Of a stretch of 64,000 nt of DNA, positions 37,236-46,299 are shown piece by piece. The translations under genes were made by a program, and so were the position numbers. The stretch's first letter is position 1, and every line of letters begins with the position of its first letter. Source of the DNA: Marinobacter maritimus. Its GTDB lineage: Bacteria; Pseudomonadota; Gammaproteobacteria; Pseudomonadales; Oleiphilaceae. The notes beneath the pieces were generated by a model. That model was not told where the DNA came from and did not search any database. It worked only from the letters and a program-made list of their open reading frames with translations. Where the stretch lies: assembly GCF_007671675.1 (NCBI RefSeq), contig NZ_VCGW01000003.1:248001-312000 (forward strand), in the 5' to 3' direction.

Positions 37236-38780
37236 ATGGCTAGCAAAAACAAGAAGCTGAACCTTAAAGACAAATATCAGTATCTGACGCGTGATATGGC
37301 GTGGGAGCCTACCTACGAGAAGCACGAAGACATCTACCCGGATGAGAGTTTTGAAGGCATCAAGATCCTTAACTGGGACCAATGGGAAGATCCGTTCCGC
37401 CTGACCATGGATACCTACTGGAAGTATCAGGCTGAGAAGGAAAAGAAGCTTTACGCCATTTTTGATGCGTTTGCCCAGAATAACGGCCAACAGAATATTA
37501 CAGATGCCCGCTACGTCAACGCTTTAAAGCTGTTCCTTTCCGGCATATCACCCGTTGAATACGCTGCATACCAAGGTTATGCGCGAGTGGGCCGGCAGTT
37601 TAGTGGTGCCGGTGCGCGAGTAGCCTGCCAGATGCAAGCGATTGACGAGTTGCGCCATGCGCAAACCCAACAACACGCGATGAGTCACTACAACAAGCAC
37701 TTCAACGGATTGCACGATGCCTCGTATCAGCACGATCGGGTCTGGTTTCTGTCGGTTCCCAAATCCTTTTTTGATGATGCACGTTCTGCCGGCCCGTTTG
37801 AGTTCCTGACTGCAATTTCCTTCTCGTTTGAATACGTGTTGACCAACCTGTTGTTTGTTCCCTTCATGTCTGGTGCCGCCTACAACGGAGATATGGCAAC
37901 GGTTACATTCGGCTTTTCCGCGCAGTCGGATGAAGCACGCCATATGACGCTGGGTCTTGAGGTCATCAAGTTCATTCTGGAGCAACACGAAGACAACGTG
38001 CCCATCATTCAGAAGTGGGTCGACAAGTGGTTCTGGCGCGGTTTTCGCCTGTTGAGCCTGGTAGGCATGATGATGGACTACATGCTGCCCAACAAGGTGA
38101 TGTCCTGGGCTGAGGCCTGGGAAATGTATTACGAGCAAAGCGGTGGTGCCCTGTTCAAGGATCTTGAGCGTTATGGCATTCGCCCGCCCAAGTATCAGGA
38201 TGTTGCCAACGCCGCCAAAAATCATTCCAGCCACCAAACCTGGGCCACGTTCTATCAGTACAGCCAGGCGACCAACTTCCACACCTGGATGCCTCAGGAA
38301 GACGAGATGGCCTGGTTGTCTGAGAAGTACCCCGAGACTTTCGACAAGTACTACCGTGACCGCTTCGAGCATTGGGACAAGGAGCAAAAGAAAGGGAACC
38401 GCTTCTATAACAACACGCTTCCCCAGCTTTGTCAGGTGTGTCAGATACCAAACATTATGACCGAGAAAGACGACCCGACGGTGTTCAGCCATCGCCAGGT
38501 CAAGCACGAAGGTGAGCGTTATCACTTCTGTTCGGATGGTTGCTGCGACATTTTCAAGAACGAACCTGAAAAGTACATCCAGGCTTGGCTGCCCGTGCAT
38601 CAGATTTATCAGGGTAACTGCGGCGGTGCGGACGTAGCGACAGTGGTTGAGAAGTATTACCACATCGTTCCTGGCGTCGACAATATGGAATATCTCGGCT
38701 CGCCCGATCACCAGCGCTGGCTGGATATCAAAGGTCTGAAGCCCCTCTCGACAAGTCGTCAAAAGAAAACGGCCGCCTGA
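37236..38780 (+). CDS. dmpN: Phenol hydroxylase P3 oxygenase subunit (alpha, di-iron)
   Basis: Catalytic subunit, 514 residues, that hydroxylates phenol to catechol at a di-iron centre. All six expected ligands are visible: Glu108, Glu138 with His141 (AIDELRHAQ), Glu199, and Glu233 with His236 (SDEARHM). The C-terminal part has a cysteine-containing YHS-like segment (LCQVCQIPNIM and YHFCSDGCCDIF). I chose ATG 37236 with AGGAG nine bases before; a start at 37212 would lie inside dmpM. A strong hairpin follows the stop codon. Confidence 0.96.
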   Translation: MASKNKKLNLKDKYQYLTRDMAWEPTYEKHEDIYPDESFEGIKILNWDQWEDPFRLTMDTYWKYQAEKEKKLYAIFDAFAQNNGQQNITDARYVNALKLFLSGISPVEYAAYQGYARVGRQFSGAGARVACQMQAIDELRHAQTQQHAMSHYNKHFNGLHDASYQHDRVWFLSVPKSFFDDARSAGPFEFLTAISFSFEYVLTNLLFVPFMSGAAYNGDMATVTFGFSAQSDEARHMTLGLEVIKFILEQHEDNVPIIQKWVDKWFWRGFRLLSLVGMMMDYMLPNKVMSWAEAWEMYYEQSGGALFKDLERYGIRPPKYQDVANAAKNHSSHQTWATFYQYSQATNFHTWMPQEDEMAWLSEKYPETFDKYYRDRFEHWDKEQKKGNRFYNNTLPQLCQVCQIPNIMTEKDDPTVFSHRQVKHEGERYHFCSDGCCDIFKNEPEKYIQAWLPVHQIYQGNCGGADVATVVEKYYHIVPGVDNMEYLGSPDHQRWLDIKGLKPLSTSRQKKTAA

Positions 38781-38788
38781 CCGGGTTT

Positions 38789-38819
38789 GCCCGCCCTCCT
38801 GGCTGGAGCCAGGGCGGGC
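38789..38819 (+). other. GC-rich hairpin between dmpN and dmpO
   Basis: GCCCGCC pairs with GGCGGGC and CTGGCT with AGCCAG around a very short loop, with a three-base bulge on the left. No T run follows, so it is not a classic terminator. Lying between the large hydroxylase subunit and dmpO, it could slow 3' decay of the upstream message or partly stop transcription, adjusting subunit ratios. Position and pairing are seen; the effect is inferred. Confidence 0.6.
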
Positions 38820-38844
38820 CTTGTATAACAAAAAGGAGTGCACC

Positions 38845-39204
38845 ATGAGTGTTAACGCTATTTCCGAGTATCACGCAGAACCCAAAGACCGCGTCGAGAA
38901 TTTCAATGGCATGCAGTTGCTTTACGTCTATTGGCCTCATCACCTGATGTTCTGCGCCCCTTTCGCGATGTTGGTAGCGCCGGATATGACCTTCGGTGCT
39001 TTTGTGGACGAACTGCTCAAACCTGCGGTTGCGGGGCACCCGGATTCTGAAACCGCGGATTTCCTGAGTGCGCAGTGGCGGCTTAACGAGGAAGCATTCA
39101 CGCCGGACCTCGCGGCCACACTGATCGCCAATGGTATTGACCACAAGAGCATGCTGACCGTAACCACACCGGGCCTGGAAGGTATCCAGGGTTCTGCATC
39201 CTGA
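38845..39204 (+). CDS. dmpO: Phenol hydroxylase P4 oxygenase subunit (gamma)
   Basis: Small hydroxylase subunit of 119 residues that completes the oxygenase complex. Recognised by position and by YVYWPHHLMFCAPFAMLVAP, characteristic of DmpO/PhhO. The ATG at 38845 has AAGGAG eight bases upstream. The reductase gene follows after 10 bp. Confidence 0.93.
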   Translation: MSVNAISEYHAEPKDRVENFNGMQLLYVYWPHHLMFCAPFAMLVAPDMTFGAFVDELLKPAVAGHPDSETADFLSAQWRLNEEAFTPDLAATLIANGIDHKSMLTVTTPGLEGIQGSAS

Positions 39205-39214
39205 GGACTGAGTG

Positions 39215-40276
39215 ATGAGCTATACCGTTACCATCGAACCGATTGGCGAACAGATTGAAGTTGAAGATGGCCAGACTATCCTGCAGGCCGCACTGCGCCA
39301 CGGTGTGTGGTTACCGTTTGCCTGCGGTCACGGAACCTGCGCGACCTGCAAAGTCCAGGTGATCGACGGTGATGTGGATGTGGGTGAAGCCTCACCCTTT
39401 GCGCTGATGGACAGCGAGCGTGAGGAAGGCAAGGTTCTGGCCTGCTGCGCCACCCTTGAAAGTGACGTCACCATCGAAGCGGATATTGATGTGGATGAGG
39501 ACTTTGAGGGCTATCCAGTTGAGGATTATCAGGCCACCGTTATGGAAGTCGTCGACCTGTCGCCGACCATCAAAGGTGTGCATCTTAAGCTCGACCGGGC
39601 GATGACCTTTCAGGCTGGCCAGTACATCAACATCGAGCTGCCTGGCGTCGAGGGACCCAGAGCCTTTTCCCTGGCTAATCCTCCCAGTCGCTCAGATGAG
39701 GTGGAACTGCATGTTCGGCTGGTCGAAGGCGGGGCAGCGACAACCTATGTTCATCATCAGCTCAAAGTAGGCGACACCTTGAGCCTGTCTGGTCCTTACG
39801 GGCAGTTTTTCGTACGCAGCTCGCAGCCGGGCGACCTTATATTTATTGCCGGCGGCTCAGGGCTTTCCAGTCCTCAGTGCATGATTCTGGACCTGCTGGA
39901 ACAGGGTGACGAGCGCAAAATCGTGTTGTTCCAGGGCGCCCGCAATATGGACGAACTCTATAACCGTGAGCTCTTCGAAGCACTGGATCGTGACCATGAA
40001 AACTTCACCTATGTTCCAGCCCTGAGCCAGGCGGAAGGCGACGCCAGTTGGCAGGGCTTCAAGGGCTATGTGCACGATGCCGCGAAAGCATATTTTGACC
40101 ACCGTTTTTCCGGTCTGAAAGCCTATCTCTGCGGGCCTCCTCCGATGATTGATGCTGCCATCACCGCACTGATGCAGGGCCGCCTGTTCGAGCGGGACAT
40201 TTTCATGGAGAAATTCCTCACGGCGGCCGACGGAGCAGAAGATGCACAGCGTTCTGCCCTGTTCAAAAAGATATAA
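39215..40276 (+). CDS. dmpP: Phenol hydroxylase P5 reductase (FAD, 2Fe-2S)
   Basis: NAD(P)H-dependent reductase that passes electrons to the di-iron hydroxylase, 353 residues. The N-terminal plant-type 2Fe-2S domain has cysteines 37, 42 and 45 (ACGHGTCATC) plus one near 77-78. The FAD domain has RAFSLANPP and the NAD domain has FIAGGSGLSSPQ and YLCGPPPM. I prefer ATG 39215 to GTG 39212 because GAGGA sits about eight bases upstream. Confidence 0.95.
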   Translation: MSYTVTIEPIGEQIEVEDGQTILQAALRHGVWLPFACGHGTCATCKVQVIDGDVDVGEASPFALMDSEREEGKVLACCATLESDVTIEADIDVDEDFEGYPVEDYQATVMEVVDLSPTIKGVHLKLDRAMTFQAGQYINIELPGVEGPRAFSLANPPSRSDEVELHVRLVEGGAATTYVHHQLKVGDTLSLSGPYGQFFVRSSQPGDLIFIAGGSGLSSPQCMILDLLEQGDERKIVLFQGARNMDELYNRELFEALDRDHENFTYVPALSQAEGDASWQGFKGYVHDAAKAYFDHRFSGLKAYLCGPPPMIDAAITALMQGRLFERDIFMEKFLTAADGAEDAQRSALFKKI

Positions 40277-40288
40277 GCGAGGCCAGTC

Positions 40289-40624
40289 ATGGGAGAGACG
40301 TATCAGGTCACTGAGCAACGCAGCGGTCAGACGTTCCGATGTAAAGCCGGCCAAAGCGTCCTCAAAGCCATGGAGCAGCAGGGGCTGAAGTGCGTGCCGG
40401 TAGGCTGCAGGGGCGGCGGTTGTGGCTTCTGCAAGATCACTGTGCTCAACGGCGATTTTGAGTGTGGAAAGATGAGCCGGGTGCATGTCCCCCCGGGAGC
40501 AATTGGAGAGGGTGAGGTGCTGGCCTGCCGCATCTACCCACTGGGCAATCTGATTATTGAATGCCGTCCGCAACCTGCGGGCAGGCTCGCGAGCGAGCAC
40601 ACAACAACAAAAGTACTGAGGTAA
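40289..40624 (+). CDS. dmpQ: 2Fe-2S ferredoxin DmpQ
   Basis: Plant-type ferredoxin of 111 residues. In the dmp and xyl systems this protein (XylT in TOL) reactivates oxidised catechol 2,3-dioxygenase by reducing its iron. The cysteine pattern [10 protein letters not shown]-x4-C-x2-C, lies near residues 38-46 with the fourth cysteine in LACRIYP. It is placed just before the dioxygenase gene it would serve. Confidence 0.93.
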   Translation: MGETYQVTEQRSGQTFRCKAGQSVLKAMEQQGLKCVPVGCRGGGCGFCKITVLNGDFECGKMSRVHVPPGAIGEGEVLACRIYPLGNLIIECRPQPAGRLASEHTTTKVLR

Positions 40625-40629
40625 GCATC

Positions 40630-41553
40630 ATGAAGAAGGGTGTAATGCGTCCCGGCCACGTTCAGATCCGTGTTCTCGATATGGATGAGGCCGTCAAACA
40701 TTATAAGGACCTTTTGGGCCTTATCGAAATGGACCGTGATGACCAGGGCCGCGTGTACCTGAAGGGCTGGACGGAAGTGGACAAGTTCTCCGTCGTCCTT
40801 AGGGAAGCTGACGAGCCTGGCATGGACTTTATGGGCTTTAAATGCCTCAACGAAGACGTGCTGGGCCAGTTGCGCAGTGAACTCATCGAGCGTGGCTGCG
40901 AGGTTGAAGATATCCCTGCGGGCGAACTGAGAGATTGTGGGCGGCGGGTTCGTTTTATTGCGCCTACGGGCCATGCCTTTGAACTCTACGCCACCAAAAA
41001 GCAGACCGGTAAATGGGGCGTAGGCAATCACAACCCGGAAGCTTGGCCGCGCGGCCTTGAGGGTATAAAGGCAACACGCTTTGACCACTGCCTGCTCTAT
41101 GGCCCGAACCTGGATGAAACTCTGGATCTGTTCCGGGATGTGCTCGGTTTTGACTTGGCAGAACAGGTCATTGCGCCTGATGGCAAGCGGGTTGCTCAGT
41201 TTTTGACGGTCAGTACCAAGGCTCATGATATCGCGTTTATTCATCACGAAGAGCCGGGCAAATTTCACCACGCGTCGTTTTTCCTGGAGACCTGGCAGGA
41301 TGTTCTCAAGGCGGCAGATCTGCTGTCCATGACAGACACCTCCATTGATATTGGCCCGACCCGTCACGGCCTCACCCATGGCCAGACCATCTACTTCTTT
41401 GACCCCTCCGGTAACCGAAATGAAGTGTTTGCAGGCGGTGATTACCACTACCCGGACCACGAACCGGTGACCTGGGATGCAGAAGAACTGGGCAAGGCCA
41501 TCTTCTACCACGACCGGGTTCTGAACGAGCGCTTCCTGACGGTTCTGACGTGA
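40630..41553 (+). CDS. dmpB: Catechol 2,3-dioxygenase
   Basis: Extradiol dioxygenase that opens catechol to 2-hydroxymuconic semialdehyde, 307 residues, the XylE/DmpB length. Iron ligands His153 (FDHCLLYG), His214 (FHHASFF) and Glu265 (NRNEVFAGG) are in the XylE positions, as are active-site His199, His246 and Tyr255. Start ATG 40630 follows the dmpQ stop by five bases and matches XylE-like N-termini. Confidence 0.97.
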   Translation: MKKGVMRPGHVQIRVLDMDEAVKHYKDLLGLIEMDRDDQGRVYLKGWTEVDKFSVVLREADEPGMDFMGFKCLNEDVLGQLRSELIERGCEVEDIPAGELRDCGRRVRFIAPTGHAFELYATKKQTGKWGVGNHNPEAWPRGLEGIKATRFDHCLLYGPNLDETLDLFRDVLGFDLAEQVIAPDGKRVAQFLTVSTKAHDIAFIHHEEPGKFHHASFFLETWQDVLKAADLLSMTDTSIDIGPTRHGLTHGQTIYFFDPSGNRNEVFAGGDYHYPDHEPVTWDAEELGKAIFYHDRVLNERFLTVLT

Positions 41554-41584
41554 ATCTCCTTTGGTTTAACAGGGCATAGCAGCA

Positions 41585-43045
41585 ATGAAAGAAATCAAGC
41601 ACTACATCAACGGGCAATACGTGGGTTCGGCCGGTGGCCGGCTGTTCGACAACGTTAACCCGGCTACCGGCAAAGTGATCGCCAAGGTTCACGAAGCCGG
41701 GCGAGAGGAAGTGGATGCGGCCGTGCAGGCGGCGAAAGCTGCCCTGCGTGGCCCTTGGGGCAAAATGACCCTGGATCAACGCGGTGCCATTCTGCACAAG
41801 GTGGCGGACGGTATTAACGCGCGTTTCGACGAGTTTCTGAACGCCGAATGCCTGGATACCGGCAAGCCGAAATCTATGGCCAGCCACATCGACATTCCCC
41901 GGGGTGCGGCGAACTTCAAAGTGTTCGCGGACATGGTCAAGAGCGTGCCCACGGAATCGTTTGAAATGCCAACGCCGGATGGCACCGGAGCAATTAACTA
42001 CGCGGTACGTCGGCCTAAAGGTGTGATTGGGGTGATCAGCCCCTGGAACCTGCCGTTGCTGCTGATGACCTGGAAAGTGGGGCCGGCCCTGGCGTGCGGT
42101 AACACGGTTGTGGTCAAGCCTTCGGAAGAAACGCCGACGACGACGGCGTTGCTGGGGGAGGTAATGAAAGACGCCGGCGTTCCGGATGGCGTATTCAACG
42201 TGGTTCACGGTTTCGGCGGCGACTCCGCGGGCTCCTTCCTGACCGAACACCCTCTGGTGGATGGTTTTACCTTTACCGGTGAAACCGGCACGGGCGAAGT
42301 CATCATGAAATCTGCGGCCAGGGGCATTCGTGACATTTCCCTGGAATTGGGGGGCAAGAATGCCGGGCTGGTGTTCGCTGATTGCGATATGGACAAGGCG
42401 ATTGAGGGCACCATGCGCTCCGCGTTTGTCAACTGCGGTCAGGTATGCCTGGGCACAGAGCGGGTCTATGTCGAGCGTCCGATCTTTGATGAGTTTGTAG
42501 CCCGACTTAAAGCCGGTGCTGAAGAGCTCAAAGTTGGTCCTCCCAACGACCCCGAGGCCGATATGGGGCCTCTGGTCAGTCTCAAGCACCGGGAGAAAGT
42601 TCTGTCCTTCTATCAGAAAGCGGTGGATGACGGCGCGACGGTCGTCACCGGTGGTGGTGTGCCGGATATGCCGGAAGAACTGGCAGGTGGTGCCTGGATA
42701 CAGCCTACCATCTGGATCGGCCTGGCAGATGACTCGGCCGTGGTGACCGACGAAATTTTCGGCCCCTGTTGCCACATTCGCCCCTTCGACACCGAAGAGG
42801 AAGCCATCGAGCTTGCCAACAGCCTTCCTTACGGGCTCGCATCTGCGATCTGGAGTGAAAACATCACTCGCGCCCACCGTGTTGCGGGCCAGATTGAAGC
42901 CGGAATTATCTGGGTGAACAGCTGGTTCCTACGGGATTTACGCACCTCGTTCGGTGGCAGCAAACAGTCGGGTATTGGCCGTGAGGGTGGTGTGCACTCC
43001 CTGGAGTTCTACACCGAGATGAAAAACATCTGCGTCAAGCTATGA
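41585..43045 (+). CDS. dmpC: 2-hydroxymuconic semialdehyde dehydrogenase
   Basis: NAD-dependent aldehyde dehydrogenase of 486 residues that oxidises the ring-fission product to 2-hydroxymuconate, the oxalocrotonate branch. The catalytic glutamate lies in LELGGKNAG (near residue 253) and the cysteine in NCGQVCLG (near 287). The cofactor segment SPWNLPLLL and PFDTEEEAIELANS are typical of this family. Confidence 0.96.
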   Translation: MKEIKHYINGQYVGSAGGRLFDNVNPATGKVIAKVHEAGREEVDAAVQAAKAALRGPWGKMTLDQRGAILHKVADGINARFDEFLNAECLDTGKPKSMASHIDIPRGAANFKVFADMVKSVPTESFEMPTPDGTGAINYAVRRPKGVIGVISPWNLPLLLMTWKVGPALACGNTVVVKPSEETPTTTALLGEVMKDAGVPDGVFNVVHGFGGDSAGSFLTEHPLVDGFTFTGETGTGEVIMKSAARGIRDISLELGGKNAGLVFADCDMDKAIEGTMRSAFVNCGQVCLGTERVYVERPIFDEFVARLKAGAEELKVGPPNDPEADMGPLVSLKHREKVLSFYQKAVDDGATVVTGGGVPDMPEELAGGAWIQPTIWIGLADDSAVVTDEIFGPCCHIRPFDTEEEAIELANSLPYGLASAIWSENITRAHRVAGQIEAGIIWVNSWFLRDLRTSFGGSKQSGIGREGGVHSLEFYTEMKNICVKL

Positions 43046-43052
43046 GGCGGGT

Positions 43053-43919
43053 ATGACGGTGAACGTGGCAACCACAACCAGCCCCGAGATTGGTCGCGAA
43101 ATTGTCGCGGCGGGTTACCGGACGAATCTGCACGACGAGGGTGACGGCTTCCCGGCCATGCTGATCCACGGTTCCGGTCCCGGGGTAACTGCCTGGGCGA
43201 ACTGGCGGCTGGTCATTCCAGAGCTGGCCCGCCAGCGCAGAGTAGTAGCACCGGACATGCTGGGGTTTGGCTACAGCGAGCGCCCGGAAGATCAGTTCTA
43301 CAGCCGGGACCGATGGGTCGACCACGCGGTGGGGGTAATGGATGAATTGGGTTTAAAGCGGGTGGATCTGATCGGTAACTCCTTTGGCGGTGGGATTGCC
43401 CTGGCTCTGGCAATTCGGTACCCCGAACGGGTTCGCCGGCTGGTACTCATGGGCAGCGTAGGGGTGAGTTTTCCGATCACCCGGGGGCTGGATGAAGTGT
43501 GGGGCTACCAACCGTCCTTTGAATCCATGCGCCAGCTTCTGGACACCTTTGCCTTTGATCGGAATCTGGTGAATGACGAGTTGGCCGAGTTGCGCTATTT
43601 GGCCAGCATCCGCCCCGGTTTTCAGGAGTCATTTGCCGCTATGTTTCCGGCGCCACGCCAACGTTGGGTGGATCGCCTGGCCAGCCCGGAAGCGGACATT
43701 CGTGCCTTGCCCCACGAAGCGCTGGTCATCCACGGCCGTGAAGACCAGGTGATTCCTGTTCAGGCGTCCCTGACACTCGCAAACTGGATCGATCGATCCC
43801 AGCTTCATGTCTTTGGCCGATGTGGTCACTGGACTCAGATTGAACACGCCAATCGCTTTGCGCGATTGGTCAACGATTTTCTCAGCGAAGCCGACGCTAT
43901 GGCTTCAGGAGCACATTAA
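43053..43919 (+). CDS. dmpD: 2-hydroxymuconic semialdehyde hydrolase
   Basis: Alpha/beta hydrolase of 288 residues that cleaves the ring-fission product directly to 2-hydroxypentadienoate and formate (or another acid from substituted catechols). The nucleophile is Ser110 in GNSFGGG, the oxyanion motif is HGSGPGVTAWANW, and the Asp (HGREDQV, about 231) and His (RCGHW, about 258) follow. The stop overlaps the dmpE start by one base. Confidence 0.95.
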   Translation: MTVNVATTTSPEIGREIVAAGYRTNLHDEGDGFPAMLIHGSGPGVTAWANWRLVIPELARQRRVVAPDMLGFGYSERPEDQFYSRDRWVDHAVGVMDELGLKRVDLIGNSFGGGIALALAIRYPERVRRLVLMGSVGVSFPITRGLDEVWGYQPSFESMRQLLDTFAFDRNLVNDELAELRYLASIRPGFQESFAAMFPAPRQRWVDRLASPEADIRALPHEALVIHGREDQVIPVQASLTLANWIDRSQLHVFGRCGHWTQIEHANRFARLVNDFLSEADAMASGAH

Positions 43920-44704
43920 TGGAACAGAAACGAATCCAGGAACTGGGTGACGAACTTTACCAGGCCATGCTGGCCCGCGAAGCCGTTGATCCACTCACCA
44001 GTCGCGGCGAAGACATCACCATCACCGACGCTTACCACATATCCCTGCGCATGTTGGAGCGTCGGCTGGCCGCCGGAGCGTCGGTAATCGGCAAGAAAAT
44101 CGGGGTGACCAGCGAGGCGGTGCAGAACATGCTCAACGTGCACCAACCGGATTTTGGCTATCTGACCGATGACATGGTGTTCAATAGCGGCGAAGTCATG
44201 CCCATCAGCGACCGGTTGATCGCGCCTCGGGCCGAAGGCGAGATTGCTTTTATCCTGAAGAAAGACCTGATCGGGCCGGGTGTGACCAACGCCGATGTGT
44301 TGGCCGCTACCGAGTGTGTGATGCCCTGTTTCGAGATTGTCGACTCCCGTATCCGTGACTGGAAAATCGCGATTCAGGACACCATTGCTGACAACGCCTC
44401 CTGCGGCCTGTTTGTGCTGGGTGACCAGGCCGTCTCACCGCGCAAAGTGGATCTGGTGACCTGCGGCATGGTGGTTGAAAAGAACGGTGCCGTGCTGAGC
44501 GCCGGGGCCGGTGCTGCCGCTTTGGGTTCGCCAGTGAACTGCGTTACCTGGCTTGCCAACACGCTGGGCGAGTTTGGTATTCCGCTAAAAGCCGGTGAAG
44601 TCATTCTCTCCGGTTCGTTGGTGCCACTGGAGCCGGTCAAGGCCGGAGATTATATGCGCGTGGACATCGGCGGCATTGGCAGCGCCTCCGTGCGCTTCTC
44701 CTGA
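43919..44704 (+). CDS. dmpE: 2-hydroxypenta-2,4-dienoate (2-oxopent-4-enoate) hydratase
   Basis: Hydratase of 261 residues adding water to 2-hydroxypentadienoate to give 4-hydroxy-2-oxovalerate. It belongs to the same family as dmpH (the two share GKKIGVTSEAVQ / [11 protein letters not shown] and the EGEIAF / EAEIAF metal-site segments). It also shows VMPCFEIVDSRIRDWKI and a conserved ADNASCGLFV region. Assignment as the hydratase rather than decarboxylase rests on its place after dmpD. Confidence 0.94.
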   Translation: MEQKRIQELGDELYQAMLAREAVDPLTSRGEDITITDAYHISLRMLERRLAAGASVIGKKIGVTSEAVQNMLNVHQPDFGYLTDDMVFNSGEVMPISDRLIAPRAEGEIAFILKKDLIGPGVTNADVLAATECVMPCFEIVDSRIRDWKIAIQDTIADNASCGLFVLGDQAVSPRKVDLVTCGMVVEKNGAVLSAGAGAAALGSPVNCVTWLANTLGEFGIPLKAGEVILSGSLVPLEPVKAGDYMRVDIGGIGSASVRFS

Positions 44705-44727
44705 AGTTAATGAAAGGAGGTAGGTTT

Positions 44728-45348
44728 ATGGCCCGTTTAGAACCGTTACCCGCCCAGGCTAACGAAGAGCTGGGAGAGAAGTTCGCCTTCTTCGAGCGCA
44801 CGCTGGGTTTCGTTCCCAACAGTTTTCTGGTGATGCAACGTCGCCCGGAGCTCGTCAAGGCAGTGACGACCTTGTCGGCAGCGGTATACGACCCCAAGGG
44901 CGAGGTGGATCTTGGATTCAAACGCTTAATCGGCCACGTGGCGAGCGCCGCGGCCGGTTGCCAATACTGCCGTGCCCACACTGCCGTCAGCGCCAGTCGT
45001 CACGGTATCCCGGCGGAGAAGCTGGAAGCAGTCTGGGACTTTCACAACAGCGCCCTGTTCAACGAGCGCGAAAAGGTGGCTCTGGAGTTCGCACTGGCCG
45101 CCGCATCTCAGCCCAATGGCGTGACCGACGAGTTATTTGAACAGCTGCGCGTTCACTGGAATGAGGGCGAGATCGTAGAACTGCTGAGCGTTGTAGGCTT
45201 GTTTGGCTTTTTTAACCGATGGAACGACAGCCTGGCGACGCCTCTGGAGGCGGAGCCAGAGGCAGTCGCCAATGCACACCTGGCTGCCAGCGGCTGGAAC
45301 GCTGGAAAACATGGCCGTCAGGCCTGGATACGGAACACAGAGGATTAA
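44728..45348 (+). CDS. AhpD/carboxymuconolactone-decarboxylase-family protein
   Basis: Protein of 206 residues inserted between dmpE and dmpF, where the Pseudomonas dmp operon has no gene. It has a CMD/AhpD-type core with CQYCRAH (CxxCxxH) near residues 78-84, suggesting a thiol-based peroxidase or hydroperoxide-reductase function, and resembles the peroxidase-related group. Start ATG 44728 follows AAGGAGG ribosome site. Co-transcription with the pathway suggests it deals with peroxides or a reactive intermediate, but no enzymatic role is shown. Confidence 0.85.
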   Translation: MARLEPLPAQANEELGEKFAFFERTLGFVPNSFLVMQRRPELVKAVTTLSAAVYDPKGEVDLGFKRLIGHVASAAAGCQYCRAHTAVSASRHGIPAEKLEAVWDFHNSALFNEREKVALEFALAAASQPNGVTDELFEQLRVHWNEGEIVELLSVVGLFGFFNRWNDSLATPLEAEPEAVANAHLAASGWNAGKHGRQAWIRNTED

Positions 45349-45351
45349 ACG

Positions 45352-46287
45352 ATGGCCAAGAAATTGAAAGCAGCCATCATCGGTTCGGGCAATATAGGCA
45401 CCGACCTGATGATCAAGGTTCTGCGTAATGGTAAGCACATTGAAATGGGTGTCATGGTGGGAATCGACCCTGAATCCGACGGGTTGGCACGTGCCAGCCG
45501 CATGGGTGTTGCGACTACCCATGAAGGGGTGGATGGTCTGGTAAACATGCCGGAATTTGCCGATATCGATATCGTCTTTGACGCCACCTCAGCCAGTGCC
45601 CACATGCACAACGAAGTGTTCCTGCGTGGCCATAAGGAGAGCCTGAAGATTGTTGATCTGACACCGGCGGCCATCGGCCCCTACTGTGTTCCGGTCGTCA
45701 ACCTTGAGCAGAATCTGCAGGAAGGTAATGTCAATATGGTGACCTGTGGCGGCCAAGCCACCATTCCGATGGTGGCAGCAGTGTCACGTATTGCGAAAGT
45801 GCACTACGCCGAGATTGTGGCGTCTATTTCCAGCAAGTCTGCCGGTCCTGGTACCCGTGCCAACATTGACGAGTTTACCGAAACTACATCCAGAGCCATT
45901 GAGGTGGTTGGAGGAGCCCAAAAGGGCAAGGCAATTATCATCCTGAATCCGGCTGAGCCGCCACTGCTGATGCGGGACACGGTTTACGTATTGTCTGAGG
46001 CGGCGGATGAAGCCGAAGTGGAAGCTTCAGTTGAGGAAATGGTGGCTGCGGTTAACAGTTACGTACCTGGCTATCGCCTGAAGCAGAAAGTGCAATTCGA
46101 CCGGATTCCGGCGGATCAGCCGATCAATGTTCCGGGCCTGGGACGCTTCAGCGGCCTGAAAACCTCCATCTTCCTGGAAGTAGAAGGCGCCGCCCATTAT
46201 CTTCCGGCCTATGCCGGCAACCTCGACATCATGACCTCTGCAGCACTCGGTACAGCCGAGCGTATTGCCGAGTCGCTGGTCAACTGA
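45352..46287 (+). CDS. dmpF: Acetaldehyde dehydrogenase (acylating)
   Basis: Converts acetaldehyde, NAD and coenzyme A to acetyl-CoA, 311 residues. The catalytic cysteine is Cys132 in [12 protein letters not shown] and the nucleotide motif [10 protein letters not shown] starts at residue 9. It forms a channelling complex with the aldolase DmpG encoded next, so acetaldehyde is not released. A 12-base gap separates the genes. Confidence 0.97.
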   Translation: MAKKLKAAIIGSGNIGTDLMIKVLRNGKHIEMGVMVGIDPESDGLARASRMGVATTHEGVDGLVNMPEFADIDIVFDATSASAHMHNEVFLRGHKESLKIVDLTPAAIGPYCVPVVNLEQNLQEGNVNMVTCGGQATIPMVAAVSRIAKVHYAEIVASISSKSAGPGTRANIDEFTETTSRAIEVVGGAQKGKAIIILNPAEPPLLMRDTVYVLSEAADEAEVEASVEEMVAAVNSYVPGYRLKQKVQFDRIPADQPINVPGLGRFSGLKTSIFLEVEGAAHYLPAYAGNLDIMTSAALGTAERIAESLVN

Positions 46288-46299
46288 GGAGACAGAATC

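Noticed and set aside
37548..38846. Open frame of 432 codons on the minus strand opposite dmpN
   Set aside because: It lies entirely antisense to a clearly functional di-iron subunit gene, has no domain resemblance and no ribosome site; it is a product of codon bias.
41372..42877. Open frame of 501 codons on the minus strand opposite dmpB/dmpC
   Set aside because: Shadow of two well identified genes; arginine- and histidine-rich sequence typical of antisense translation of GC-rich coding DNA.
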